Assembly (NCBI GenBank): GCA_016707885.1
Contig: JADJGU010000001.1
Coordinates: forward strand, 995,501 to 1,059,500
Direction: 5' to 3'
DNA: 64,000 nucleotides
Source of the DNA: Sphingomonadales bacterium
GTDB lineage: Bacteria; Pseudomonadota; Alphaproteobacteria; Sphingomonadales; Sphingomonadaceae
The notes beneath the pieces were generated by a model. It saw only the letters and a list, made by a program, of their open reading frames with translations, did no database searches and had not been told where the DNA came from. Both the position numbers and the translations under genes were made by a program. Shown here one piece after another: positions 6,713 through 15,652 of this stretch (position 1 is its first letter; the number at the start of each line of letters is the position of its first letter).

Positions 6713-8236
6713 ATGAGCTGGAAGAGAGAGATCGAGAATCTGCGCGCACGCGAAGTGCTGGCAGAGAAAATGGGGGGCGAGGAGAAGCTCGCACGGCAGC
6801 ACGGGCAAGGAAAGCTCGATGCACGCGAACGGTTGAAGCGCCTGCTCGACCCCGGCAGTTTCCGCGAGATCGGCAAGATTGCCGGGCGCGGTACCTATGA
6901 CGAAGCGGGCGAACTCACTGACTTCGCACCATCCAATTTCATCTTCGGGCGCGGCCAGATCGATGGCCGTCCGGTGGTTGCTTCGGCTGACGACTTTACG
7001 GTGCGCGGCGGAGCCGCGGATGCGGCGCTGCACCGCAAATTCGTCCAGTGCGAGAAGATGGCGCACACCATGGGCCTGCCGCTGATCCGCATGATCGACG
7101 GCACCGGTGGTGGCGGATCGGTCAAGACGCTCGAAGATACCGGCTACACCTATGTGCCCGTCACCCCTAGCTGGGAAGACATCATCAAGAATCTGGAGAC
7201 GGTGCCGGTGGTGGCGCTGGCACTCGGCCCAACGGCGGGGATGGGCGCGGCGCGCACCGTTGCCAGCCATTATTCGATCATGGTGAAAGGCCTCAGCCAG
7301 CTGTTCGCTGCTGGCCCGGTGGTCGCGGCCCAGATCGGGGATGAGCTATCCAAAGAAGAGCTGGGCGGTAGCGAGATCCATGCGCGCAACGGCGTAGTCG
7401 ACGAAGAAGTCGCCAGCGAAGACGAGGCCTTTGCCTATGCCCGGCGTTTCCTGTCCTACCTGCCGCCTTCGGTTGGCAAGCTAGCCGCACGCACGGCCTG
7501 CACTGATCCCATCGACCGGCGCGACGAAAAATTGCTCTCGATTGTCCCGCGGGAAGACAAGCAGGTCTATTCGATGCGCGCGGTCATGGCCTCGGTTTTC
7601 GACAAGGGGTCGGTGTTTGAAATGGGCAAACGCTGGGGCCGTGCGGCAATTACCGCCTTTGCGCGGCTCGATGGCTGGCCAGTCGCTGTGCTTGCCAGCG
7701 ACCCGACCTTTCTGGGTGGATCGTGGGAGGCGCTGACCAGCCAGAAAGTGAAGCGCTTTGTCGAATTTGCCGAACAGTTCAAACTGCCCGTTGTGCATCT
7801 GGTTGATAACCCCGGCTTCATGGTCGGGCTGGAGGCCGAACGCACCGGCACGATCCGTTACGGCGTCGAAGCTATGAACGCGGTGTACAAGGCGACCGTC
7901 CCCTGGGCGTCGGTAATCGTGCGCCGCGCCTATGGCATCGCCGGCAGCGCGATGTCGAATGGCGAGCGCTTTCAATATCGCTTCGCCTGGCCCAGCGGCG
8001 ATTGGGGCAGCCTGCCCATAGCCGGAGGACTTGAAGCCGCTTACAAATCGGAAATCGCGGCGGCGGATGACCCGGCGGCAAAGCTGGAAGAGATCAAAGC
8101 GCGCCTTAACGCCGTAACCTCCCCCTTCCGTACCGCCGAGAAGTTCAATGTCGAGGACATCATCGACCCACGCGATACACGGCCGTTGCTGTGTGAATTT
8201 GCCGGACTCGCTTGGGCAAAATTGGGCGCGGCTTAG
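6713..8236 (+). CDS. Acyl-CoA carboxylase, beta (carboxyltransferase) subunit
   Basis: 507 residues, a full-length biotin-dependent carboxyltransferase with tandem crotonase folds. Motifs: KLDARERLKRLLDPGSF near the N-terminus, DDFTVRGGAAD, GPTAGMGAARTVASHYS (first oxyanion-hole loop), FVEFAEQFKLPVVHLVDNPGF, and RRAYGIAGSAMSNG (second oxyanion-hole loop). It transfers carboxyl from biotin to an acyl-CoA such as propionyl- or methylcrotonyl-CoA; substrate cannot be decided here. No biotin carboxylase (alpha) gene is next to it. Start ATG at 6713 (MSWKREIENL) matches the family; upstream in-frame codons cover the terminator hairpin. Its stop overlaps the convergent gene at 8233. Confidence 0.92.
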   Translation: MSWKREIENLRAREVLAEKMGGEEKLARQHGQGKLDARERLKRLLDPGSFREIGKIAGRGTYDEAGELTDFAPSNFIFGRGQIDGRPVVASADDFTVRGGAADAALHRKFVQCEKMAHTMGLPLIRMIDGTGGGGSVKTLEDTGYTYVPVTPSWEDIIKNLETVPVVALALGPTAGMGAARTVASHYSIMVKGLSQLFAAGPVVAAQIGDELSKEELGGSEIHARNGVVDEEVASEDEAFAYARRFLSYLPPSVGKLAARTACTDPIDRRDEKLLSIVPREDKQVYSMRAVMASVFDKGSVFEMGKRWGRAAITAFARLDGWPVAVLASDPTFLGGSWEALTSQKVKRFVEFAEQFKLPVVHLVDNPGFMVGLEAERTGTIRYGVEAMNAVYKATVPWASVIVRRAYGIAGSAMSNGERFQYRFAWPSGDWGSLPIAGGLEAAYKSEIAAADDPAAKLEEIKARLNAVTSPFRTAEKFNVEDIIDPRDTRPLLCEFAGLAWAKLGAA

Positions 8237-8484
8237 CTACCCCAGCGCCACTTCCAGCCGCCCTCGGTACGCGCAGCATAGATCGGAAGTGGCGCAAAGC
8301 CAGCGAGCAGGATCAGCGGTAATGCCAGCGCGGGGCGGTCTCCGAAGCCAAGTGCCAGCCCGATGACCAAAGCCATATGTAACAATAGCAAGACCCAACC
8401 CTGCCATTTGAAGGGCAATCCCGCGCCATAGCCATAACGCTTGGCCCGAAACCAGGGGCCTTTGTCGAAAAACAGATGCAACAT
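8233..8484 (-). CDS. Small membrane protein (two TM segments)
   Basis: 83 residues with two hydrophobic helices (WVLLLLHMALVIGLALGF and ALPLILLAGFAPLPIYAA) and basic ends. It follows the ribbon-helix-helix gene by about 30 bases and appears to be the last gene of the SPFH operon. Its stop codon overlaps that of the convergent carboxylase gene. The family is not recognised beyond small sphingomonad membrane proteins with a similar FKW-x-GW N-terminal motif. Confidence 0.7.
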   Translation of the reverse strand: MLHLFFDKGPWFRAKRYGYGAGLPFKWQGWVLLLLHMALVIGLALGFGDRPALALPLILLAGFAPLPIYAARTEGGWKWRWGS

Positions 8485-8513
8485 GGATTGTCTCCTTTGT
8501 TGTGCTTTGGGGT

Positions 8514-8741
8514 TTATTCGTACCCCGAACCTTCTTTGGCAGGCGGGCGGCCCCGGCGCGGGCCTTCGGTCACGCCGACCTTCACGCCACGCCGCTCCAA
8601 CGCTTCGCGCAGCAACACCTCCACCTGCGCATTCACACTGCGAAAGTCGCCCGCCGCCGCCCGCTCGATCGCGGCATAGAGCGCCGGATCAAGACGGAGC
8701 GGAAAGGCTTTTTTGGCCGAGGGCTTGGACTCCGGTGGCAT
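8514..8741 (-). CDS. Arc-type ribbon-helix-helix protein
   Basis: 75 residues. AFPLRLDPALYAAIERAA followed by RSVNAQVEVLLREALERRG is a typical ribbon-helix-helix DNA-binding fold (strand PLRLDP, helix A, SVNAQ turn, helix B). Such proteins are dimeric repressors. It starts 7 bases after the SPFH gene and is in the same operon, so it may autoregulate through the palindrome at 9660-9677 upstream of the operon. That link is inference. Confidence 0.8.
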   Translation of the reverse strand: MPPESKPSAKKAFPLRLDPALYAAIERAAAGDFRSVNAQVEVLLREALERRGVKVGVTEGPRRGRPPAKEGSGYE

Positions 8742-8748
8742 AGTCAGG

Positions 8749-9645
8749 TTATTGGTAGAGTGTGCCTGTGTTGACTACCGGCTGGGTATCCCGTTCGCCG
8801 CACAGCACAACCATCAGGTTCGACACCATCGCCGCCTTGCGCTCGTCATCCAGATGCACAACATCCTTCTCCGACAACTGGTGCAGCGCCATTTCAACCA
8901 TGGTTACCGCGCCTTCCACCAGCTTCTTGCGTGCGGCGATGACCGCCTCGGCCTGCTGGCGACGCAGCATCGCGCCGGCAATTTCCTGCGCATAGGCAAG
9001 GTGGGTGAAGCCGCATTCGTCGACGGTGATGCCGGCAACCGCGAGCCTTTCCATCAATACGGTACGCAATTCGGCACCCACCTCATCATGATTACCGCGC
9101 AGCGTGACTTCCTTGTGCTCGATATCGTCATAGGGGTAACGCGAACCGATGGTGCGCACTGCCGCCTCGATCTGCGCGAGGACGAACGCCTTGTAATCAT
9201 CGACATCGAACAGAGCCTGTGCGGTATCGGTGACGCGCCAAACAACCTGTGCGGCGATCTCGATAGGGTTACCGCGCAAATCATTCACCTTGATCTTTTC
9301 CGAAATCAGGTTGTTGGCGCGAACCGAGATCTTGGTCGAGGTCATCCACGGCCAGACCCAGCGCAGGCCTTCCTTGCGGTCAGTGCCTTGATAGGAACCG
9401 AACATCGTGATCGACGCTGCCTGGTTGGGCTGCAACATATAGAAGCCTGAAGAGGCGATGGTAAAGGCAACGAACCAGCCAATGCTCGCTCCGATACGAC
9501 CCATACCACCCTGCATTTCGATGGCGTTGAAGATCGACCAGATAAAAACACCCAGAAGAAGCAAGGCCACCGCAAACATCAGATAGCCGCTATATGTGCG
9601 TGCGCCGCGTTCCTTGCTGGCGTTCAATGAAACCGAATCAGACAT
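8749..9645 (-). CDS. SPFH/prohibitin-domain membrane protein
   Basis: 298 residues: two N-terminal membrane helices (YLMFAVALLLLGVFIWSIF and IGASIGWFVAFTIASSGFYML), an SPFH domain (TMFGSYQGTDRKEGLRWVWP, RANNLISEKIKVNDLRGNPI, VVWRVTDTAQALFDVDDYK), and a C-terminal helical part (IAGAMLRRQQAEAVIAARKK). Family members form membrane-associated oligomers that organise microdomains or regulate proteases. Start ATG at 9645 has GGAGGG seven bases upstream; a TTG at 9657 is less likely. First gene of a three-gene operon with a ribbon-helix-helix regulator and a small membrane protein. Confidence 0.9.
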   Translation of the reverse strand: MSDSVSLNASKERGARTYSGYLMFAVALLLLGVFIWSIFNAIEMQGGMGRIGASIGWFVAFTIASSGFYMLQPNQAASITMFGSYQGTDRKEGLRWVWPWMTSTKISVRANNLISEKIKVNDLRGNPIEIAAQVVWRVTDTAQALFDVDDYKAFVLAQIEAAVRTIGSRYPYDDIEHKEVTLRGNHDEVGAELRTVLMERLAVAGITVDECGFTHLAYAQEIAGAMLRRQQAEAVIAARKKLVEGAVTMVEMALHQLSEKDVVHLDDERKAAMVSNLMVVLCGERDTQPVVNTGTLYQ

Positions 9646-9659
9646 GATGCCCTCCAAAA

Positions 9660-9677
9660 AAATATGATATCATATTT
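9660..9677. promoter_or_regulatory. 18-bp perfect palindrome upstream of the SPFH operon
   Basis: AAATATGATATCATATTT is a perfect inverted repeat, 14 bases before the SPFH start codon and overlapping its ribosome binding region. The position suits a repressor operator. The AT-rich flanks could also supply a -10 element. The binding protein is unknown; the operon's own ribbon-helix-helix protein is the obvious candidate. Confidence 0.6.
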
Positions 9678-9788
9678 ATATCAATGCCAGCGTTGCGCAA
9701 CTGGAATTTGACGGTGCAGACCTAGTCCCCAAGATCGCTTGTTTTCCGCAAGCTTCACCGGCACAGTCGCGTCAGAGAAAGGGGCCCG

Positions 9789-11324
9789 ATGATGCAGGAT
9801 TTCGAAACAGCCACCAGCCGGAGAAACATGATTCGCGGAGGCGCGATGCTGGCGGGCGGGGCAATGCTGATGCGGCCCACCACTGTGCTTGCCGCAGATT
9901 CGAACATGGCCGCAATCCGTAAGGCCGCCGAAGACGGGCGCGATTCTTCTTTGAAACGTATCCGCGACTGGATCGCTTTGCCCTCGATAGCCGCCGAGAA
10001 CCGGAGCATGAAGGAAGGCGCGGACTATATGGCCGAACTCGCGCGCGATGCCGGGTTCCAGCATGTCGAGATTGTGCCGACCGACGGGCACCCCGGCGTG
10101 TTCGCCACGCTGGATGCCGGGGCGAAGCGCACGCTCGGCATCTATTTCATGTACGACGTGAAGCAATATGACCCCGCCGAATGGAGCTCGCCACCGCTCG
10201 AAAGCCGGATGGTCGACAAGCCCGGGCTGGGCAAGGCAATTGTAGGACGCGGGGCTGTAAACCAGAAAGGACCCGAAGCAACCTTCCTTGCCGCCTTGCA
10301 CGCCATTCGAGCGGCTGGGCGCAAATTGCCAGTAAACATCGTCCTTATTTGTGAGGGCGAGGAAGAGATCGGATCGCCGCATTTCAAGCAAGTCGCAACC
10401 AAGCCCAATGTCCTTGCTGCCTTGCGCAAATGCGAAGGCATTTTCATTCCGGCAAGTTGGCAAGACGGGCAGGGCAATGTGCAGGTCAATCTTGGCTCCA
10501 AAGGCATCATTGAGCTGGAGCTGGTCGCATCCGGGGAGAATTGGGGCAAGGGGCCAAAGGGCGATATCCATAGCAGCCTGAAAGCCATGGTCGATTCGCC
10601 GAGCTGGCGGCTAGTGCAGGCATTGCAAACGCTGGTGACGCCTGATGGCAACACCCCCGCGATCGAAGGCTGGTTCGAAAATGTCCGTCCGCTGACCGAG
10701 CGCGAAAAGGCGTTGATCGGAGAAATCGCCAAATCGGCGGATGAAGCGCAGCAGAAAAAGCTGCTCGGTGTCACTCACTGGATCGACGGCTTGCCATATG
10801 ACAAGGCGTTGGAGCGGTTGGCGCAGGAGCCAACGGTTAATATCGAAGGGCTGGTCGCGGGCTATACTGGCCCCGGTGGCAAGACCATACTACCCGGCAA
10901 GGCGGTCGCCAAACTCGATCTGCGGCTGGTACCCAACCAGACCCGCGCCGAAGCCGAGCGCAATTTGCGCGCGCATCTCGACAAGCATGGCTTTGCTGAT
11001 GTCGAGGTCAATGTCAGCGGTGGCTATGATCCGACCGAGGTTTCGGAAAACAGCCGCCTGATCAAGACAATGCTCGCCACTTATGCCCGTGCAGGCGTCA
11101 AGGCGACGCTCAACCCGCGCATCGCAGGCAGCTGGCCGGGGGCGACTTTTACCGCACCGCCCGTATCGATCCCCGCCGGGCATTTCGGCCTGGGGCATGG
11201 ATCAGGGGCGCATGCGCCCGACGAATATTATCTGATCGAGTCGTCCAATCCCAAAGTTGCCGGGCTGGTCGAAGCCACGATGGGCTATGCCGATTTCCTG
11301 TATCAATTGGCGGCCATCAAATAG
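9789..11324 (+). CDS. M20-family metallohydrolase-like protein with altered metal ligands, Tat-exported
   Basis: 511 residues beginning with a twin-arginine type leader (SRRNMIRGGAMLAGGAMLM). The M20 fold is recognisable from GYTGPGGKTILPGKAVAKLDLRLVP (shown in parts), CEGEEEIGSPHF and GLGHGSGAHAPDEY. Two positions normally binding metal are changed: the HxD motif is MYD (Met121-Tyr-Asp123) and the bridging Asp of the GRG-x-x-D motif is Asn158 (GRGAVNQKG). The Glu pair and the C-terminal His remain. It may use one metal ion or another mechanism. Start is ATG at 9789 or 9792, preceded by AAAGGGG. The second M20 protein at 58191 keeps all these ligands. Confidence 0.85.
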   Translation: MMQDFETATSRRNMIRGGAMLAGGAMLMRPTTVLAADSNMAAIRKAAEDGRDSSLKRIRDWIALPSIAAENRSMKEGADYMAELARDAGFQHVEIVPTDGHPGVFATLDAGAKRTLGIYFMYDVKQYDPAEWSSPPLESRMVDKPGLGKAIVGRGAVNQKGPEATFLAALHAIRAAGRKLPVNIVLICEGEEEIGSPHFKQVATKPNVLAALRKCEGIFIPASWQDGQGNVQVNLGSKGIIELELVASGENWGKGPKGDIHSSLKAMVDSPSWRLVQALQTLVTPDGNTPAIEGWFENVRPLTEREKALIGEIAKSADEAQQKKLLGVTHWIDGLPYDKALERLAQEPTVNIEGLVAGYTGPGGKTILPGKAVAKLDLRLVPNQTRAEAERNLRAHLDKHGFADVEVNVSGGYDPTEVSENSRLIKTMLATYARAGVKATLNPRIAGSWPGATFTAPPVSIPAGHFGLGHGSGAHAPDEYYLIESSNPKVAGLVEATMGYADFLYQLAAIK

Positions 11325-11334
11325 GTTAAACGAT

Positions 11335-11360
11335 AAAGGGCGGGGAAATCCCCGCCCTTT
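11335..11360. terminator. Bidirectional terminator between convergent peptidase genes
   Basis: AAAGGGCGGGG and CCCCGCCCTTT form a perfect 11-bp stem around an AAAT loop, with A and T tracts on both sides. It sits between the stops of the M20-like gene and the M3 peptidase gene, and can serve both. Confidence 0.9.
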
Positions 11361-11365
11361 ACTTC

Positions 11366-13519
11366 CTACTTTGTCGTTTCCGCCGGAAGCGGGAAGCCCC
11401 GTTTCTGCATGATATATTTGACGTCCGGATCGCGCCCACGGAAAGCGCGATAGGCTTCAATGCGATCCGATTCATTGCCGGTTGAGAGCAACATCGAGCG
11501 GAAGCGCTCGGCCGTTTCCTTGTCCCAGACATCACCCTTTTCGGTGAAGGCTGCCCAGGTGTCGGCATCCATCGTTTCAGACCAGAGATAGCTGTAATAG
11601 CCAGCGGAATAGCCGTCTGACGAGAAGAGGTGGTTAAACTGCGGCAAGCGGTGCCGCATCACCATTTCCTTGGGCATGCCGATCTTGGCGAGCGCTTCTT
11701 TCTCGAATGCGCGCGGATCGGTGACGGGTTCCTTGCGGTGGTGCAGCATCATGTCGAGAATCGCACTCGACAGATATTCGACCGTGGCAAAACCCTGATT
11801 GAAAGTGTCGCTCGCCTTGATCTTGTCGACCAGTGCCTGCGGGATCGGTTCGCCAGTTTCCGCGTGCTTGGCATAGGTGTTGAGAATATAGGGCGTCAGC
11901 AACCAATTCTCGTTCACCTGGCTGGGGAATTCGACAAAATCGCGCGGCGTGTTGCCAAGCCCGGGCCATGTGATGTCGTAGTTCAGATAATGAATTGCGT
12001 GACCAAATTCATGGAACAGTGTCGAGGCATCATCAATGCTGATCAGCGTCGGCTTGCCGCCCGCACCCTTCACGAAATTATTGTTGTTCGACGCGAGCGT
12101 GATGTTGTTCTTGCCCGAGAGCTTGAACTGGTCGCGATAGGTTGTCATCCACGCGCCTGAACGCTTGCCAGCGCGAGCGAAGTTATCAAGGTAGAAGAGC
12201 CCGATCACCTTGCCGTCGCGCTTCACCTCGAATGTGCGCACTTCGGGTTCGAACACCGGCACGGTTCCGGTATTCTCGGTGAAGCTCATGCCATACAGCT
12301 TGCCAGCCGCATCGAACATCGCCGCGACCATATTGTCGAGCTGGAAATAGGGCTTCAATTCATTCTGGTCGAGGTCGTACTTCGCCTTGCGGACCTTCTC
12401 CGCATAATAGCGATAGTCCCAAGGCTCGATGGTGATGCCGGCCTTTTCCTTGTCGGTAATCCCCTGCATGTCGGCGACCTCTTCCTTGACCCGTGCGACC
12501 GCCGCAGGCCAGACCTTCATCATCAGGTCCATCGCCTTTTCAGGCTCCTTCGCCATCGTGTCGGCCATACGGTAATGCGCATGGGTTTCGAAGCCGAGCA
12601 GTGCGGCGCGCTGTTGGCGCAGCTTCAGGATTTCGGCGATGGTCGCATTGGTATCATTGGCGTCGCCATTGTCCCCGCGCATGGTGAAAGCGCGCCAGAT
12701 TTTCTCACGCAGGTCGCGACGCGGCGAATTTTCAAGGAAAGGCTGAATAGCCGAGCGGGTGTTGGCCACTGCCCAACCCGTTTTACCCTTGGCCTCGGCC
12801 GCCGCTTTCAGCGAAGCGACGAAGCTGTCCGGCAGACCAGCGACATCGGCTGGATCGGTCAGGAGAATATAGGTTTCCTCGTCCGCCAACACCTTGTTCT
12901 GGAATTCGGAGAATTGCGTCGCGATTTTGGTTTCAATCTGGATCAGCTCAGCCTTTTTGCCGGCATCGAGCATCGCGCCGTTGCGCACCAAGCCATCATA
13001 GGTGCGTTCGAGCAAACGCATCTGGGCATTGTCGAGCCCGAGATTGGCGCGTTCCTGATAGAGATATTGCACCCGCTGGAACCAGCGCGCATCGAGTTGA
13101 AGCTCGTTAAAAAACGCACTGATCTTTGGTTCCCATTCGGCCTGGATTTTCCGGATTTCGGGGTTGGACAGGTTGGAACTATGTACCCCCCAGATCGAAA
13201 ACAGACGGTTGACCGATGCACCAGCAAGCTCGTTGGCCTTGATCGTATTGTCAAATGTCACAGGTGCCGGGTTAGTCAGAATCGCTTCGAACTCGGCTTT
13301 TGTCTGCTTCATCGCCGAGTCAAAGGCAGCCGGAAAATCTGCAGGTTTGACCTGGTCCCAAGGCGGCACACCGTCATATGGCCCGGTCCAAGGGTCGAGT
13401 ATCACCGATGCGGGTGCCGTGCTGGTCGCGGCCGCCTTCTTTGTTTCAGCTAAAGCGGGCATCGATGCCCCCATCAGTATCAATGCCGGAACCGACCATA
13501 AAAACTTTCCCTTTTTCAC
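11366..13519 (-). CDS. M3-family metallopeptidase (peptidyl-dipeptidase Dcp-like), exported
   Basis: 717 residues with a signal peptide (FLWSVPALILMGASMPALA) and a full M3 oligopeptidase fold. The zinc site is STLFHEFGHAIHYL, with the downstream Glu in FVEFPSQVNENW and the substrate loop in HLFSSDGYSAGYYSYLW. Members cleave dipeptides from the C-terminus of short peptides. Here the signal peptide suggests a periplasmic place. Start: GTG at 13519 has AGGAG at seven bases; a TTG two codons earlier is too near that site. Terminates at the hairpin at 11335-11360. Confidence 0.93.
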   Translation of the reverse strand: MKKGKFLWSVPALILMGASMPALAETKKAAATSTAPASVILDPWTGPYDGVPPWDQVKPADFPAAFDSAMKQTKAEFEAILTNPAPVTFDNTIKANELAGASVNRLFSIWGVHSSNLSNPEIRKIQAEWEPKISAFFNELQLDARWFQRVQYLYQERANLGLDNAQMRLLERTYDGLVRNGAMLDAGKKAELIQIETKIATQFSEFQNKVLADEETYILLTDPADVAGLPDSFVASLKAAAEAKGKTGWAVANTRSAIQPFLENSPRRDLREKIWRAFTMRGDNGDANDTNATIAEILKLRQQRAALLGFETHAHYRMADTMAKEPEKAMDLMMKVWPAAVARVKEEVADMQGITDKEKAGITIEPWDYRYYAEKVRKAKYDLDQNELKPYFQLDNMVAAMFDAAGKLYGMSFTENTGTVPVFEPEVRTFEVKRDGKVIGLFYLDNFARAGKRSGAWMTTYRDQFKLSGKNNITLASNNNNFVKGAGGKPTLISIDDASTLFHEFGHAIHYLNYDITWPGLGNTPRDFVEFPSQVNENWLLTPYILNTYAKHAETGEPIPQALVDKIKASDTFNQGFATVEYLSSAILDMMLHHRKEPVTDPRAFEKEALAKIGMPKEMVMRHRLPQFNHLFSSDGYSAGYYSYLWSETMDADTWAAFTEKGDVWDKETAERFRSMLLSTGNESDRIEAYRAFRGRDPDVKYIMQKRGFPLPAETTK

Positions 13520-13666
13520 ATGCAATCTCCTGAAACTCGTGTGCAGCTAAAGCTTGGGCGCGATAACGGCTGGACAAGCTGCTCCATATTGGAGAAATGC
13601 GTCTTTGGGTGGTGGTTCGCAAGAGCCGATTTGGCTCGCAGCCACAAAAAGGGGAGCCTACCACCC

Positions 13667-14584
13667 ATGCCCGGAAATTATTCAAACCAAAGGCGGTTTT
13701 CAGCCGCCATCGTCGCGTCGCCCGTTGCCCGCGCACAAGAACTGGAAAAACTGGTGGCGGAATGCGGTTGCCTGCTGCGCCATTTTGGCGAGGAATGTGA
13801 TTTTCTGCTGATTGCCCGGCACTCCGAAACGGAGGCAGATAGAGGCGATTGGTCGGATATCGCTGGTTATCTCGATGCCAATGATGCAGAAGCGCTCATA
13901 TGGTCGGATCTGGACGGGCTGGATGCCGCTTATGCCGCGCTTCCAGCCGAACGATGCCATTTTTTGGTCGATACTGCCGACTGGCAAGCGGTGGCGATTT
14001 TGACCGGGGTCAGCAAGCGTGCGCGCGCAGGCAAGTTACACGACCTGAGCCGCGACGACGAACTGGTTACATTGCACCAGATTAGCGGCGAACTCGCCGA
14101 TTTCGCGCGAACGCTGGCCCGGATAGCGGAACAGGATGCCAGAAGTTCGGCCCTGGTCCGGGACAAGCCCGTGAGCTTTCGTCCGGCCCCCCAAGGGTTA
14201 TTCGATGGTTTCAGCAAGGCTCATGCCAGCAAGAACAGCAGTGTCGCCGGACGAATCCGGGCCATCATCAAGCAACGCCGTCTGCGTGAGCGTTATTTCG
14301 ACGCCGCCTTGTTCGCCGATCCCGGTTGGGACATCTTGCTCGATTTATATGCGGCGCAGGACGAAGGCGCCCAGGTTTCGGTTTCGAGCTTGTGTATCGC
14401 CGCATCGGTCCCTCCTACCACGGCGTTGCGCTGGATAGCCAATATGACCGGGGCAGGAATGCTGGTGCGCGTGCAAGACCCGGAAGATGCCCGCCGTGTG
14501 TTTATCGAGTTATCGCCGGCAACAAAAGAACGACTCGATTCCTATTTCGAAGCCGCATCAGAGATGCAGCCAGCACCAATTTGA
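13667..14584 (+). CDS. Winged-helix (MarR-like) regulatory protein
   Basis: 305 residues. The C-terminal ~90 residues contain a winged-helix region (DILLDLYAAQDEGAQVSVSSL, CIAASVPPTTALRWIANMTG, GMLVRVQDPEDARRVFIELS), typical of sphingomonad proteins annotated as MarR-type regulators. The N-terminal 200 residues form an unrecognised alpha/beta domain resembling a degenerate receiver-like fold. Start ATG at 13667 is preceded by GGGGAG; the longer open frame from 13520 lacks coding character. It diverges from the M3 peptidase gene across ~147 bases with no other evident feature. Target genes unknown. Confidence 0.75.
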   Translation: MPGNYSNQRRFSAAIVASPVARAQELEKLVAECGCLLRHFGEECDFLLIARHSETEADRGDWSDIAGYLDANDAEALIWSDLDGLDAAYAALPAERCHFLVDTADWQAVAILTGVSKRARAGKLHDLSRDDELVTLHQISGELADFARTLARIAEQDARSSALVRDKPVSFRPAPQGLFDGFSKAHASKNSSVAGRIRAIIKQRRLRERYFDAALFADPGWDILLDLYAAQDEGAQVSVSSLCIAASVPPTTALRWIANMTGAGMLVRVQDPEDARRVFIELSPATKERLDSYFEAASEMQPAPI

Positions 14585-14633
14585 CTTGCCACGCGGCCTC
14601 GCCTTTGGCAAAGGCGGCTGCCTGAACCTGATG

Positions 14634-14709
14634 GGGCGCTTAGCTCAGTTGGTAGAGCATCTCGTTTACACCGAGAGGGTCAGCGGTTCGAACCCGTTAG
14701 CGCCCACCA
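14634..14709 (+). tRNA. tRNA-Val (anticodon TAC)
   Basis: A complete cloverleaf: acceptor GGGCGCT/AGCGCCC, D arm GCTC..GAGC, anticodon stem TCTCG/CGAGA with loop TTTACAC giving anticodon TAC, T arm AGCGG TTCGAAC CCGTT, and an encoded CCA end. Confidence 0.97.
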
Positions 14710-14765
14710 GGTTCGTCAGTCTGTCGTTCATCAGACAGAAAGCATCAGGAGCGCAATCTGCTGCG

Positions 14766-15029
14766 ATGAAAGGGAAACGAAACCTAGCGAAATGCGTCGT
14801 CATTGCTTTGGCAATGCCCGCATTTGCCTCACCCGCTTTCGCAACCCACGCGCCAGTGCTGTTCAAGCCTGTAAAAGCGCAGCCCATATTGCTGGCTAAA
14901 GAGCGTGCAGACCGCGAATCGTCGGCTGATAACAAGCAACTGCTGTGCCGCCCCGCCATCAAGCCGATGTCGGAAGGCCGCGTCAACCGCAGCACAAATT
15001 GCCCCAAGCCACGCCCGATTCTGATGTGA
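14766..15029 (+). CDS. Small exported hypothetical protein
   Basis: 87 residues with a signal peptide (VVIALAMPAFASPAFA) followed by a short basic mature part containing two cysteines (LLCRPAIKP, TNCPKPRP). It starts 57 bases after the tRNA-Val gene; the frame is open much further upstream only because it passes through the tRNA. No family recognised. Confidence 0.55.
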   Translation: MKGKRNLAKCVVIALAMPAFASPAFATHAPVLFKPVKAQPILLAKERADRESSADNKQLLCRPAIKPMSEGRVNRSTNCPKPRPILM

Positions 15030-15036
15030 ATGCAGC

Positions 15037-15624
15037 CTAGCTCGCTTCGTCGAGCAGCCCTGCGATTTCCGCATCATCCCATTCGACGCCACCGACCACC
15101 CGCCAGACCTCTTTGCCCTGGCTGTCGTATAAAATCGTTGTCGGCAGCGCGATTGTCCCCCCCACTGAAGAGGACAACCGGTTTTCACGGTCGATAAAGG
15201 GTTCGAGATTGGTGATTTGCGCGGATTCGAAAAAGCTGCGAACCGGTTTTCGGCCCTGCAAATCCTGCGACACCGCGATCACCGTCATCTTACCTTCTTC
15301 AAGCAAAGCCAGCGCGTCGAGTGTAGGCATCTCCGCTTTGCACGGCGCGCACCATGTCGCCCACAAATTCACCAGCAATGGCCGGCCCGCAAAATCGGAC
15401 AATGTAATTTCGCGACCATCGGCACCGTAGAAAATAGCGTCGGGTGCTGCGCGGCCAGCGAATCGGTAACTGAGTTCAGCTTTCAACCCGCTTTCACTCT
15501 CCAGCCCAAAGCCCGGTTTGCCTGACTCATGTGCCACTTCGGGTTCCGCTTGCCCCGAACCCGCACTTTGCCTATCGCAGCCGCCAAGAAACAGCGGTGC
15601 GGCCAGAAAAAGGATCGGGATCAT
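15037..15624 (-). CDS. TlpA-like thioredoxin lipoprotein
   Basis: 195 residues. The N-terminus is a lipoprotein signal (PILFLAAPLFLGGC, Cys16), then a thioredoxin domain with LLVNLWATWCAPCKAEMPTL, active-site Cys92 and Cys95, and the cis-Pro loop at GGTIALPTTIL. TlpA/ResA proteins reduce disulfides in the periplasm, for example of apocytochromes or copper chaperones. Start ATG at 15624 puts the lipobox at a normal distance; earlier starts would overlap the divergent argH gene. Convergent with the small exported gene at 14766. Confidence 0.92.
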   Translation of the reverse strand: MIPILFLAAPLFLGGCDRQSAGSGQAEPEVAHESGKPGFGLESESGLKAELSYRFAGRAAPDAIFYGADGREITLSDFAGRPLLVNLWATWCAPCKAEMPTLDALALLEEGKMTVIAVSQDLQGRKPVRSFFESAQITNLEPFIDRENRLSSSVGGTIALPTTILYDSQGKEVWRVVGGVEWDDAEIAGLLDEAS

Positions 15625-15652
15625 TAGTCGCGACAAATCTGACTCCAGCAGC

